Shown piece by piece: positions 32,127 through 45,245 of a stretch of 64,000 bases of DNA. The stretch lies in contig JALLLT010000064.1 in NCBI GenBank assembly GCA_025266875.1, positions 1 to 64,000 of the forward strand, in the 5' to 3' direction. The stretch's first letter is position 1; each line of letters starts with the position of its first letter. The DNA is from Fennellomyces sp. T-0311 (Eukaryota; Mucoromycota; Mucoromycetes; Mucorales; Lichtheimiaceae). Below the pieces are notes generated by a model. It ran no database searches, was not told the DNA's origin, and saw only the letters and a list, made by a program, of their open reading frames with translations. The translations under genes and the position numbers were made by a program.

Positions 32127-34612
32127 ATGTCTACTGTCGCTTATATTGACAATCCTCCACCGGAGTATGTGGAACGGACCAAGTACCATGCTCGTCTTAT
32201 TCCCCAACATATACGCTCCTATTTCTCTGGTATGCTCCCTATTATTTCCTGGCTGCCCCATTACAACGTTAAGTGGCTATCTGGCGACTTTTTATGTGGT
32301 ATTACGATTGGTGCCGTGATTATTCCACAAGCAATGGCGTATGGTAAGTATTGCAATTTGTTTTTCATAACGCGTTTATTAATCGTATACGTATAACTAG
32401 CCAAACTCGCCGGCCTTCCACCTCAGTACGGTCTCTACGCTAGTTTTGTTGGAGTTGCAATCTATCCTTTTCTCGGATCCTCCAAGGATATTAGCATGGG
32501 TAATTTTCCATTTCTTCCACGCTGTTATGTCCTGGTGTTCTTAAAGATGTTCCAAATACAGGTACTAGCGCGATACAGTCTATATTTATCAGCCAGGTGT
32601 TTCTTGGTGTCCAAGGAACCCCTCAATATCAATCCGGCGTCTGGAATGACCACCTCTTTGCTGTCAATATGGCCCTGTTTTCGGGTATTATTGCATTTGG
32701 ATTAAGCGTATTCCGATTGGGTATTCTTTCCAACTTTCTCAGTCAGCCTGCAATTTCTGGATTTATGGCCGGTAGCGCGGTAACCATCGTGATCAGTCAG
32801 TTCGCTCATATTTTTGGTGTCGAGCATATCAAGACAACCGAAGCTCCCTACCTGGTGTTCTGGAAAACGTTGATAAATCTGAACCACAGTACAATTGACG
32901 CTGTTGTCGGCATTCTCTCGCTTGTTTGGTTGTTTGGTGTGAAATATTCGTGTCTTCACTATGCCAAGAAGTACCCTCGTCATGCAGGCAAGATTATATA
33001 CTTCAATACCAGCCGAAATATCATCGTACTTGTCGTCACTACTTTCATGGCCTGGGCCATCAAACATTTTGGTCACCACGAAGAAAGCCCCCTTCAGATC
33101 CTTGGTCCCGTTCCATCTGGATTTCAGTTACTTGGTGTACCCAAAGTTGATGTCTCTCTGGTTGGCACAATCTTGCCCAGTCTCCCAAGTATGGTCACGC
33201 TACTTGTGCTGGAACATTATGCTATTGCATCCAGCTTGGGCAAAACATCTGATTACAAGGGTAAGTAAACAAACTAAGCACTATGGTATCACTGGCTCAC
33301 AATACTTTTAAAAACAGTTGATATTAACCAGGAGCTTTTGGCGATTGGGATAGCCAATATGTTTGGATCATTTTTCGGCGCCTATCCCGCTACAGGATGT
33401 TTTTCACGATCAGCTGTTACCAATAAGTCTGGAGCAAGAACCCCTATGACGAGCATGTTCGTCTGCGTTATTGTCATCTTGGCACTGTATGCCCTTACAC
33501 CTGCGTTTCAATTCATCCCGAGCTCAAGCCTTGCAGCAGTTATTGCACATGCAGTGGTTGACCTTATTGTCGGTCCCAAGACCTGGCTACGATACTGGCG
33601 AGCACATCCTTCCGAACTCCTTGTCTTTGGTTCATCATACATCATTGCACTGTTCGCGCGTATCGACATTAGTGTATTTGTGCCTGTGGGTTTATCGATC
33701 GTTATCCAATTGTACCGAACGGCCCGGCCTGCATATTCCATTCTTGGCCGCGTTGACACGCATCCCCCACATCTCAATGGGAAAAAACAAGAGCGCAGTG
33801 ATTACGACGAACTGGCCAACTGCAGATTTTTCTCATTCACTCATCCGACTGTTGGTCACTGTGTTCGACCCATTGCTCCCGGCATCATTGCATTTCAACC
33901 ACGTGACAACCTTGTGTTTGAAAATGCAGCTTTTCTCACTGAAAAGCTCCTTGATGAAGTGAAACGAACTACGCGTCGCGGCACTCCTTTGGCAGAAAAG
34001 GCAGGTGACCGGCCATGGAACGATTGCACCAGTTTCGAAAAAGCACGCGACAAGCCTCTATTGCGCGCCATTATTCTTGATTTGACAGCAGTGAATCAAA
34101 TGGATTATACAGGCCTGGAAAACCTAATGGCAGTGACGATGCAGGTCGAACGGTATTCTGGTAAGCCTCTCTCTTGGTATATTGTACCGAACGATTCTCT
34201 TTCGGTCCGCAAGTGTCTTTTACTGGGTGGTTTCGGAAACCAAGAACGCAAAATTGGTGGCCCGTTTCGATCTGATCTCAACAGAAAAAAGCAAGATAGT
34301 AGAGATACGGATCAAACTTCCATTGAAAATGATAAAAAAGGCGTTATCGCTATCGAAGATGTGGAAAAGTATCATGGCACTGCAAGCAACGGTACCGGTC
34401 CATACTCGAATATTATTTCCTGCGGCAAGGTTGATTACGATACGGTTGCCAATTTCGACGACGTTTACCCGTACTTTTTCCTTACCCTCCGCGATGCTGC
34501 TCTTGCTGCATATGTCAGTCATGCAGTAAAAGACGATGATGATGCCCCTGAATCATCTCCTGAGATCGCATCTGTGGCTCATGATGAGGAAAAAGCGATC
34601 GAAATGAAATAG
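32127..34612 (+). CDS. SulP family sulfate permease with STAS domain, copy 1
   Basis: Four exons: 32127-32343, 32401-32499, 32562-33260 and 33318-34612 (introns 57, 62 and 57 nt, phase 1 each); 769 residues. High-affinity H+/sulfate uptake at the plasma membrane, as in yeast Sul1/Sul2. The SulP core shows ITIGAVIIPQAMAYAKLAGL followed by PPQYGLY, QPAISGFMAGSA and GSFFGAYPATGCFSRSAV, which line the transport path. The C-terminal STAS domain starts around residue 530 (PGIIAFQPRDNLVFENA) and carries a Ser/Lys/Asp-rich insertion near 34270-34430 before DVYPYFFLTLRDAALAAYV. All exon lengths except the last equal those of copy 2. It is a tandem duplicate in the same orientation, 4.5 kb apart. Loss of sulfur repression is the usual control, but no binding site was recognised. 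Confidence 0.88.
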
Positions 34613-37600
34613 GGCTCTATCGAAGGTTTTCTTTTAATTTTTTTGTAAATACTTTTATGTTCATTTTTGGCTTTAAATATGTGTATTATATGCCACTTTA
34701 GACAATGAATATGTTCATTTATTTTACCTAAAAAATTGGCTTTCCATTACTAGACAAATGCGCTTCGTTATCGTTTGATAGCATATCAAAAGTCTTTGAT
34801 ATATATAACAATATTCGCTAGGAGCATATTTTGATGTGATTAGATACCATCTTCAGTCCCATCACTTCTGTGGTCTAAAAAACAGAAAGCGCTTCAGGCA
34901 TGCAGTATATATAAACATACAAGCATTTGAGAATTCCAAGTCGGAGCTGATCTGCGCCGTTTAGTTGAATGTATGCCGCATTTACGCCATCGACTGAGGC
35001 AGTAGTGTTCTAAATGAATGAATTCGTCTGCCAGTTGCTTACGATAAATTATACAGACTGCTTGGTTATGATGTGTATGTATGCTGTCTCGCTTTTATGT
35101 ATTATATCCGTTTGAAACATATTCGATTCCGATTTAGCCTTGGGTTTATGTGCCCCTGGTCTCAGGTTACCATACATAGTATGTGTTTACCTAATAATTA
35201 TATACCGCCTACGCTTTATCACAAGTGATCTCGTTATGGAACACGTGGTTTAGTATGTACACATTTTCCCTCCCACTTGAATCTGGGTCTCTTTATATCA
35301 TACAACGCTCCAATGATAGTATGTGCGAACAATGGAGCGTTAGCCCGAAATTTACGCCTTTCTTGATGCCTTGATAAACGATGTTGTCTAAGAAAGAAAT
35401 TTTGGTTTTACGCCCGTTTCGTTTTAGCTTACGATTTTAGTACTGACGGTTCCAGAACTTGGGCTGTCAACACTGCACCTTTTTTTTAGTACCGAGAGGC
35501 TTGTCTGAAATGGAACATACTCGCAGCACTTCTACCAAGCAGTAAACTACCATCATCTTCTATCACTTTTTCTCGTCAAAAAAAGTATAGCAGCTATAAT
35601 ATGTGTTAAAAAGGTAAAATCTGGCCTGTTCTCGTGGATGATCACAGTTATTCATGACAGCATCGCTGGGTTTGACTGAAATGAAACGGTTTGAGCACAT
35701 AGATTATTTGTGTGGTCAAGCAAATACGTGTGTCACTATAGTTTTTGAGACATTTCTTGGTATCACGATATCTAAGCTTAGTGAAAATGCCCGTATCGGT
35801 TGTCGACGAAATACCTTGCAGGGTGATGACTTCACAACTCTATGTTGTACGTGCGGTCACCACTGCATGAGACCAGGTTGAATTGGAAGGCCGCTACACG
35901 TTAGTCTTGAATACATCGATTTGTCATCTCTAGCAGGTTGAGAAGAATCAGATGTTATACCACACGTACATTTGGTGCATTTTTTAGCGCGCTCACAAAA
36001 GTTCCATACATAGCCCCATTCTTCCATCATGCTAGGTAGTCGGAAAGTTGCGTGGTTGGGCGCCTACAAATAATCCTGCAAAGCTAGTTCAAGCCGGTTT
36101 CTCTTTTAAATTGGGAACCGAACCCTGGTTTTCCTTGACAGGGCACTTCATGTGCGTACATTTTTATTTTTTGTTTTGAACGCCCATTCCATTGTAATGT
36201 GATTGGCGAGTCGTTTCTCAAATTACCTTTCACTTGTGATCAGCGCATATGGGCACACAATGCTAGTAAATTTTGGACAGTTTGACGGACGGTGTTCCTT
36301 GAGAATCCATAGTGATAATTAGATTCCGCACGACTGCCTGTGGTAGTGTTATGTAACTTTCAGGAGTCCTGGGATCTTGATTACTTTTATTTGCCCAGTC
36401 AGGCGTTGATGCGCCATGACATATAAACAAAGCGTCTGTGTTTTTTATAATAGTGGCTTTGCGGCAATGCGTCCCGTTTGCTTGTAGGTGAACACCATCT
36501 GTGGCGTTTTTGCTCTATTTCCAAATTTGGAATGAGAACTTTAACAGTGCGGACCACACTGACCATTGAAAAGGGTCAAATTTCTGTCCGTCTATTGTCC
36601 TATGGTGACACCATAAATTCAGAAACCCTTGGCATAACCCGAGATAAAGAGGTAAACGGTTACAAGAATGTCAAACTTTGCTATGGCACTTTTTTTTTTA
36701 CTTTTGGCGCTACTTTGCCGTCTTCGGCTCATTCTTTTAGCTGTTGTGCAGCCGGCAAAAGTGAGAATCTGTTTCTTCATTAGATTATCGCATGTTTTTT
36801 GTGAATTGGATGGATATTATTACTATTCCAACGATATCCTCTTTTTCACCTTCTGTTCTATCGAGTTCGGGCAAGCTCAAATATTACATCATGACATATC
36901 AAGGGATCTTTTTGTCTTGATAAAATCTCAAACTTCAAACACCCAGATTTTTTTTTACGTCTTTTAGATCGGTGATCATATCTTTGAAAAAAACACGTCA
37001 GTGTGAAGTTGTTCCATAATCCAGATATACCTCATACAATATTACGGAGACATTTCCGTTCGATACACGGCTCGAAAATTGACACTGCATCATGCTTTGA
37101 AGAATGCGGCCAAAAAAAATACCAGGAGACTTCTTGTGCTCAAATTCTCATCATGTGCTACCAACTTCACGTCATACATGTACTACCATAGTTATTGGTC
37201 CAGCGTCATCTTCACAGGGAGCATCAAATTTGTTTCAAAAACAGGCTATGGTTGGTAGTTTTATATGAACTTGCCAAGGAAGAACCCAGCAAGTAGTTAA
37301 TTTAAAGTATTGCTAGTCGATCGGACAAAAGCTTTTTTTATATGCTAAAATCAAGGAGTTTGAATATTATTTGCTACGGAGGAAAGGGGTGTGAAGATCA
37401 GAAGGGTAGAAGCTGATAACCAGATACAGAAAATCAACTGTAGGTGATAACTTTAGTAAACGAGTAGAATGAGCGATTTGGGTAACACAGATGAAGTCAT
37501 ATACTAATTTTTTCTGGTTCCGATGTTACATTTGCATAGTGATAAAACTTTATTTCTCTAAGCCAAGTCCTTTATTGCATGAAAGTAAAACAACGTGGGA

Positions 37601-38487
37601 AGGGGCGGCAGTAGAATGCATAGCGGTATAAGATTATACTTTGTACGACTTATATATAGTTAGAACAATACGATTATGCAGTATCATGTGTTGCGGGTTT
37701 GCGATATTAGAGAACATACTTTCTCATAAGCTCTTCAGTTATTAAAAAATACTGAAATGTAAAAAGGATATTTTTTCGATATTCTGAAACGGAAAGGGAA
37801 TGTCAGCGAACAGGATTTTCTGGTCGACTGGAACTCTTCCTGCTGTTAGTACATGATCAGCTCTTTCCACCACGTTCTTGAACAAACTATCACGAAAACA
37901 GTCGTCAACTTTTCGTACGTATACATATATCATTTACTTATTATGGATGTGTTTGAAATGGATGCACCTGACAAATCTGATTCCTTTTTTTACGAGTATA
38001 TGCATGGAGAATCTTATCTGTTTGTTTGTATCACACTGGCGAAATGTTCTGGAGACTATGGCAGTTTAGTTAAAAAGGCATCGCTGTGTTACAAAACAAT
38101 GACATAGCCGAATGATAAATCATCAGTAGTAGATTCCGGATATTCTGTCAGTTCCTGTGGACTTACTACACGGAAACTATAGAAAGGTTGCTACTTTTTC
38201 CAGTAAAATATGTAATGAGTGTCAATAAAGCTCCTCTTACAGACAGTTCTCTCTTTAAATCTGCGATGTGCATACTCATTATAAGCAGCTGCGCTAAATG
38301 GTAAATGCAATGAAGAGATTTCGGTTGCGAGGTTTTCGGAAATTCTCCTGAACTATAGTGTAGATCAATGGGCTGAGGATCATTAGAGCATTAAACTATT
38401 GGATCGTTTGTTTTTCCTCAAACGGGAAGAAATTCATTGTCTGAGAATCAAGAGCGGGCATAAGCTGCCTTTCGAATTTTGTATCTC
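34613..38487. other. 3.9 kb intergenic region between the two sulfate permeases
   Basis: No secure gene. Short frames at 35654-35881, 36478-36783, 36668-36967 and 37742-37933 lack known motifs; the last (minus strand) has a fairly protein-like composition and may be a remnant exon. A perfect 9 bp inverted repeat with a 20 nt loop lies at 35304-35341. Confidence 0.4.
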
Positions 38488-38844
38488 TCACGGGAACACA
38501 TCCAGCTGTTTGTTGTGGGATGTAAATGACGATGATGTAAGGGATCCGTCTCTCCACGTTATCGTCATGTGGCTCGAGATAGTCCATCCCAGCCCAGCCC
38601 ATAAAGAGAACGATGCCGAAGCATACAGGAATACAGAAAGGGCAGCAAGTATACTGGGCGGAAAAAGCTTGCAGAATGTGTGGTCACTAATTCAGCGGTA
38701 TGCAGTAAGGTTTTACCCACATAAGTCGATGGGTAAATTAAGTTCAAAGGACTGGGAGTTATCAAAGATTACCAAAAAGGTAGTGTTGTCTTTAGCGTCC
38801 AAAATTCGTTGCACCTTTCCATCATCATGCAGGAGCACATGCAT
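38488..38844 (-). CDS. Small two-exon protein with C-terminal hydrophobic segment, unidentified
   Basis: Two exons on the minus strand: 38717-38844 (from the first Met) and 38488-38686, with a 30-nt intron (GTAAAA...TTAG), short even for this genome; about 108 residues. The open frame continues upstream of the Met to about 38930 (KPRWLPIYRDECRYKWCVHR), so an earlier exon is likely. The first part is polar (LHDDGKVQRILDAKDN, LVIFDNSQSFEL), followed by CGDHTFCKLFPPS and a membrane segment (SILAALSVFLYASASFSLW), then a Thr/Ser-rich tail. Not recognised. It sits head to head with sulfate permease 2, about 260 bp away. It could be a gene remnant. Confidence 0.4.
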
Positions 38845-39007
38845 GCGGTGCACACACCATTTGTAGCGGCATTCATCTCGATATATGGGGAGCCAACGTG
38901 GTTTGGGGGGTGATAAAACAGGTAATACGGTTCAAAATATGATACGCGCGCAACGTTCTAGAAGTGGCAATGTTACGCACTAGAGCGCAAAACGGAAAGC
39001 GATGGAG

Positions 39008-39016
39008 TATAAAAAG
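39008..39016 (+). promoter_or_regulatory. TATA box of sulfate permease gene 2
   Basis: TATAAAAAG lies 95 nt before the ATG at 39103. The leader between them is pyrimidine-rich (CTCTCTCTTTC), as in other fungal genes. Confidence 0.5.
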
Positions 39017-39102
39017 GCTTCCGCTCTTGACTCTCTCTCTTTCATTTCACGCAACTTTGTCACTGCTGGTTGCTCCTCTCAACCAATTTCTTTTATCTCA
39101 CC

Positions 39103-41623
39103 ATGTCAACCACTGCTTACGTGGACAACCAGCCCCCGCAATACGCGGACCAAATACAATCTCAAGTTCGTCGATTCCCGGATCATGTTCGATCTTACTT
39201 TTCCACAATGTTGCCGATCGTCGACTGGTTGCCAAAGTACAACCTGAATTGGCTCTATGGTGATCTCATTTGCGGCATTACAATCGGTGCGGTGGTGGTC
39301 CCGCAATCCATGGCGTATGGTAATGAATAGAAGGGTGTGTTTTTGACAAGCACCAGCTGACTCTGTTGTGTCACACCAAACTAGCCAAAATTGCACTTTT
39401 GCCACCTCAATACGGCCTTTACTCCAGCTTTGTTGGTGTGGTGATTTACCCCTTTTTGGGCACATCCAAGGATATAAGCATTGGTAAGCCTTTTAATCAC
39501 ATTGGTTCATGCGCAAGGGCTTACATGCTGCAATGCAGGCACTACTGCAATCATGTCGCTGCTCGTGAGTCAAATTTTCCTTGGAATCGAATCAACTCCG
39601 CAATATCAATCAGGCGAGTGGACGCAGCATCAGTTTGCCGTTACTGCCGCGCTGTTTGCAGGCATTGTTGCGCTTGGACTTAGTCTTCTGCGACTGGGCA
39701 TCCTGTTCAACTTTATCTGCCAACCTGCCGTAGCCGGCTTCATGGCTGGCAGCGGCTTGACCATTGTCATCAACCAGTTCCCCAAGATCTTTGGCGTCCC
39801 CAACATCAACACGAGCGAGGCGCCGTATCTTGTTTTCGGCAAAACCCTTAGTCAGCTAAACCACAGCACCGTCGACGCGATCTTTGGCGTGCTCTCGCTT
39901 GTTTGGCTCTACGGCATCCGGTATCTGAGCCAGCGTCTCAGTGCACGCTACCCGCAACATGCTCGCAAGTTCTTCTACTTCAACATTGCTCGCAACGCAG
40001 TCCTCATCATCTTCACGACGTTCCTGTCATGGCTTATCAACCACTTTGGCGAGTATGAAAGCAGCCCGTTCTCGATCCTAGGAGCAGTGCCGGCCGGGTT
40101 TCAAATGATGGGCGCGCCCAAAGTCGACTCTGGGCTGGTAGCCGCGATCATGCCGAACATTCCTAGCGTGGTGACATTGCTCATCATGGAGCACTGCTCG
40201 ATCGCAGTTAGTCTCGGCAAGCAGTCTGATTATCGAAGTAAGTTCATTTTACACTTTAGGTTCATAACGTGATGAACTTAAAAAACAATCCCCGCCCATA
40301 GTCAACGTAAACCAAGAGATCCTGACGATCGGCCTGACCAATATCTTTGGCTCGTTCTTCTCCGCCTATCCATCCACGGGAAGTTTTTCACGGTCTGCTG
40401 TTACTTCCAAGTCTGGATCACGAACCCCCCTGACCAACGTGGTCGTGGCCATCATCGTGGTCTTGGCCCTGTATGCATTGACACCTGCATTCCAGTACAT
40501 ACCCAATGCGAGTCTTGCAGCCATTATTGCGCACGCTGTCACGGACCTTATCTCTGGACCGAAGGTGTGGCGACGCTTTTTGCGGGTCCATCCATCCGAG
40601 CTCCTGATTTTTGCCGCTGCTTACATTATTGCCCTGTTCACACGCATCGACGTCAGCGTGTACGTCCCTGTTGGTTTGTCACTCATTGTGCAACTCTACC
40701 GAACCGCCCGCCCTGATTATGCCATTCTTGGTCGTGTGGATATGCATCCTGTCTCCAACAGCGAAAAGAAGCAAATCCGCGATGACTATGAGGAGTTGGC
40801 CGACTGCAGGTTCTTCTCGTTCACCCATCCAACCCTTGGCCACTGCGTTCGCCCCATCGCCCCCGGCATCGTGGCATTCCAGCCACGTGACAATATGCTG
40901 TTCGAGAATTCGATCTATTTCACAGAAAAGCTTATGGATGAAGTGAAGCGCACCACTCGACGCGGCAAACCGATGGCGGAAAAGATGGGCGATCGACCTT
41001 GGAACGATACAGGAAGCGTCGAAAAGGGCCGCCACAAACCCCTCCTGCGTGCCATCATTATGGACTTGTATGGCGTGCATCAGATGGACTATTCGGCGGT
41101 GGAGGATCTGAAAGCGGCAGTGAAGCAAGTTGACCGATACACTGGCGAGAATGTAAGCTGGTTCTTCGTTCTCAACGATTCCATGGCTGTTCGCAAGTGC
41201 CTGTTGTTTGGTGGATTCGGTACTCAACGTCGCAAGCCAGGTGGTCCGTTCCATTCAGATCTTTCCAAAAAAGAACACAAGGAGCCCAAGGCAGGGGATG
41301 ATGACAGTAGCACCAATGGCAATAAGGATGGCACCGAGGAAAAGCAAATTGAGGTCAAGGATGTGCATAAGCATCATAGCACAGGATCCAATGGCAGCGG
41401 CGACGATGTCTCTACAGACAGCAGCTTCTGGGCACAACAGCAATGCAACTGCGATTCCATTTCTCACGTGGATGATGTGTACCCTTACTTTTTCGTAAGC
41501 ATGCACGATGCTGCACTTGCAGCATATGTCACCCAATTGGGCAACGACGATGCAGCCTCCGTCGAACAGTCGAGACAAAACCTCTCGGAAATCGACGAAG
41601 AAAAGAAGATCGAAGCCCAGTGA
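39103..41623 (+). CDS. SulP family sulfate permease with STAS domain, copy 2
   Basis: Four exons: 39103-39319, 39385-39483, 39539-40237 and 40302-41623 (introns 65, 55 and 64 nt); 778 residues. The first three exons have exactly the lengths of copy 1 (217, 99 and 699 nt) and the same intron phases. The SulP core reads ITIGAVVVPQSMAYAKIALL followed by PPQYGLY, QPAVAGFMAGSGLTI and GSFFSAYPSTGSFSRSAV. The STAS domain begins near PGIVAFQPRDNMLFEN, with a longer and more polar insertion (DDDSSTNGNKDGTEEK) than in copy 1. Codons look more GC-rich than in copy 1 by eye, which could reflect higher expression or different age; this was not counted. Function: plasma membrane sulfate uptake. Confidence 0.88.
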
Positions 41624-41913
41624 TTTTTTCTTTTCTTTTTTTAGTTTACTGATTCCCGGTTGTACATATTTCCATTTGCTTGTTCATTTCCCTTTCTGTT
41701 TATAGTTACTTCAATACTAATATACATATTCTGATTTTGATTTACATTTATCACTTCGCATATGGTAAAAGAATTAAGATACTTTCATTTTACAAGTAGC
41801 CTGTGTGTAGCAACAAAATCGTCAAGCTATAAAGTGTACTGATAATCAAGATTCTGAAATAGCTACAGTTAGGCGAACATGCTGGATAGCATCTCTTATT
41901 ATCTATTACCTTA
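41624..41913. other. Convergent 3' region, no gene seen
   Basis: Short AT-rich gap between the sulfate permease on the plus strand and the dead MFS gene on the minus strand. Confidence 0.5.
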
Positions 41914-43721
41914 TCACCGAGCTTTCCAGCATTTTTTACCGGCAAGAATAGTATGGCGCTCTTCAATTGTCAACTTATCACGCTGAATATTAATCTGACG
42001 GAGAGCCATTCTTGTTACAAGGTCTAGAACAGCAATGCTTGATACCAATGCCAAGCTACCTATGTAGCCGTGGATGTAACGAGGTGCATCGCTTGCACGA
42101 TTGAGTTGACCCGACACAATGCCGCCAATATTCCCAATGGATGTGATGATAGCTACACCAGCAGTTCGCTTGCTTCGTCCAGCGAAACTAATTGAATACG
42201 GTGATGTGTTTGGTGGAAAGGACACAACAACTGCAGTATAGTATCCGGTAACGTTATCGCCATGCAATGCGATAAGCAAACCATATCCAATCACCCCAAC
42301 AATTGACGGAATTACTGTATGCAGACATCGTTCCATGTGGTGGTCCGCGCTGAAAGCATTGAGTATTAAGAAAACAGAAGCTTCAAGGATATTAGTTACT
42401 TTGACTATCATTTTCATATGTATCAACGTAACTATGGAATTTGGTGACACAGTCATCAATCGGGCCACAAGCGTGTTTGTATATCCAAGATCACAAACAA
42501 TACTTGCTAGAAACAAGCCAATACAGTACACATTTGAGAGGATCCCATACAGGGAAACCCGTAAGAGTAAGTTTTCCAATCCTTAAGTGCAGCAATAATT
42601 GGTGACCATGAAAATCCTTGCTCTGAATCTTCCTCGGTATCGTTCTGATGCGCTATAGCGTCGTTTTTCATTCTATAGAGAAAAAGTTCGCGCTCGCGAT
42701 CGTTTAAGACTAAAAAAATATGCGCTGTTTAGTAGCAGATCCAGCGGCTTATTTCGGAAAAAACTCACATGTCGTTCGTTCCGGGAAATCTGGCAACGCA
42801 ATGCAACAGACAATACCCATGAATATTGATGGGATTGCTTCGAGTATGAATATCCATTGCCAACTGTGAAGCCTTCGGTAGCCATCCATGTGCATAATAC
42901 CATATGCCTTTTCATAAATCATCATTAAAAACGTAACCCTTGTCTGTTATAGTATATGTTGATGATAACCTTCCCAACAAACCGCCGATAGCCACAATGT
43001 TTATAATCAGAATTCTTTGTAACAGATAATTAAGCAAACTGAAGCCAGCTATAGTGGAGCTAGCCAGAAGTATGGCTACTCGTTTGGATATTTCAACCGT
43101 CGGTACAAGACCTGCCTAGAATTTACCACCTTGTTTATATGTACCACGTTAGTAGTTTAAAGTTTGTTTGCACATACCTCGGATACTCCGAAGAAAAATC
43201 GTGCCACGATCAAGCCAATGCCATTTGTTACCGCTCCCATTGTTGCCATGACTGCTCCCCACGCTACCATTATGACTGATATCCAGATCTTGGGTCCGAC
43301 TCTGTGGAGGATCATGTTTGAAGGAAGTTCAGCTACAATCTATCGGTATGCAATAGCTTGATTAAAGACCTGCTATTGTACACCAAAGCTACTTACGTAT
43401 CCTATGAAGAATAATGGATAATGCGATATTATAGTCACTTTCCGGTATGCCTAAGTCTTCTGTGAGGCCAAAAATTTTGGCATTACCTACAGTAACCACT
43501 CAAGTATCTGTCAATTAAAGTGTGCTATAAATTCTAGCTGCCCATAAATACTTTATCCTTTAATATCAACATACCGATATGGTGCGACAAAGGAGCACAA
43601 ATAAGAAAAGCATAACAAGAAGCATAATACGGAGATCTATTTTTCGACGCAATCGATGCTGCTCTTTATCATCAAAAAACTCGGGATCTTTAGTGGATTC
43701 AGTATTCGCAATAGACGCCAT
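41914..43721 (-). pseudogene. Dal5-type MFS transporter, copy 2, pseudogene
   Basis: Read from 43721 down. Exon 1 (43575-43721) starts MASIANTEST and keeps KIDLRIM, but the first helix has indels, so the expected LDRINIG is lost. Exon 3 (43185-43340) is intact (LHRVGPKIWIS). In exon 4 (near 43110) the stretch corresponding to LLYLSVWYTK is deleted, joining AGLVPTV to EISKRVA. The micro-exon relic (42975-42992, AIGGLL) has lost its acceptor AG and is followed by GGAAGG where the paralogues have GAAAGT. The exon with HSWQWIFILEAIPS is open (42766-42903). In the last exon the segment before SFAGRSKRT is shortened. Several independent lesions make this a dead duplicate of the neighbour at 45246-47237. 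Confidence 0.8.
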
Positions 43722-45245
43722 AGATAATTGAACAATAAAAAGGAACCTAGAGGACCAAAAATTAGCATCTAGCCCCCCTTTTTTTGTCCTTATCCCCAGC
43801 AGTTTCATCTAAAAGCAAGGAACCTTGTACCTCCTATGTATTAAAGTAGTACTAAACCATCAACATGGCTCACTGTAAGAAGTCTCGAAGTGGTATCCAT
43901 TTACTTGTGTTTGTACATACGGTTAAGTTCTACTTACCAAGAAATAAGCAATGCTGTACTGATTTTGCATATCGTCGTCGTTTTTTAATGAAAATTGTCG
44001 ACTTCGTTGTGTTATTGAGGTCACTGCATAGCATCACTTTTCGCTTGTTGAAGATAATGACGAGTGAATGCTTAAAAAAGATAAAAGCTACGCGATTTGA
44101 AGTGTTTGTGGGGATACGTAGAGCATTTCTGGTGTGGTAAAAAGTGTTTGTCTATTTAGAGAATTTCTATAGTTTCTTTCACTAATTTTCGTTTCTTTTC
44201 TACCCATTAATCACTGAAAACTAAAGCAAGTTTTTAATAAGATTGTAATGCTACAGCGTTTCTGAAACCCGGTAATCTGCAAATGAACCAGAATGTAAAC
44301 AATGTTTAGTTGATAAGTAGGAAGCTCGTCATGTATGATAGTCCTTGATACCGATACGACTTTTAATTTTCAAATGATAAGTGTTTTTTATACGTCATTA
44401 ATGCAATCTGTTGGCCACACTAATAACCAAAACAAGATGAGTATCAACGCAGTTTGCATGATCCCAAATGTATGTAAAAGGGATGTATTTCCCCGCGACG
44501 ATTTAAGATTTTTGTATCACAAATTAGCCATATGATACAATCTTGGGAACCGGATGACTGCATAGCCTGGGAGAGTCAAAAGATTGGGCTGCTGGAAGAG
44601 GATGGAAGGAGTTAAACGGTTAACGGAAATATTGCTAAAGTTCATGCAAGTATTGCATACTGACCTTTGTGGACACCAGCAGACATCTATGGCGATATGA
44701 TATACCGGTGATAATCAACCTTTTATTCAAGCGACAAGATATTAGGAGAGCTCCACAGTATAAAGACATAGCACCATTGCGGAATGTAGTACGAAAAGCC
44801 AACCTGGTGAAATAAGAATGCGGATCAAGCAAAGTAACATCGGGAAGCTTCTATCATCACCATTGATGAGAAAATAAGGAATGTTATCCAAAGCCTTTCT
44901 TTGAATAAACGGACGACAATGACAGTCCGCCAGACTTCAGGTGATGATCACGCTGGTGGTTTTCACAGTAATCACAAATTCTCATGTGCTGTGTCATGAA
45001 AGTGGTGACCGCCGAGGTAGCCATGGTCACCATATGTAGACAATAGACATTTGATAAAGTTATCTTTTGCTTATCCATGTATGCTGGTTGATAGATACGT
45101 ACGCAACTAATTCAGTGTTGGCAAGGGCATGAATTAGTGCGTAGAAAAGGATCTTGGTTGACAGTAGGTTAATGTTTATATACAACGTGTGTAACATTCG
45201 TTGCCATTATTTATAATGTAAATCGAAAATCAGGGTGCTAGATAA
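43722..45245. other. 1.5 kb between the two minus-strand MFS genes, no gene seen
   Basis: Short frames at 43865-44140 (+), 44635-44832 (-) and 44884-45078 (-) show no known motif. The last has a Cys/His-rich stretch (RICDYCENHQRDHH) but no complete domain. Confidence 0.4.

Noticed and set aside
36478..36967. Two overlapping frames of about 100 codons
   Set aside because: No motif, biased to hydrophobic T-rich runs, and no splice partners found.
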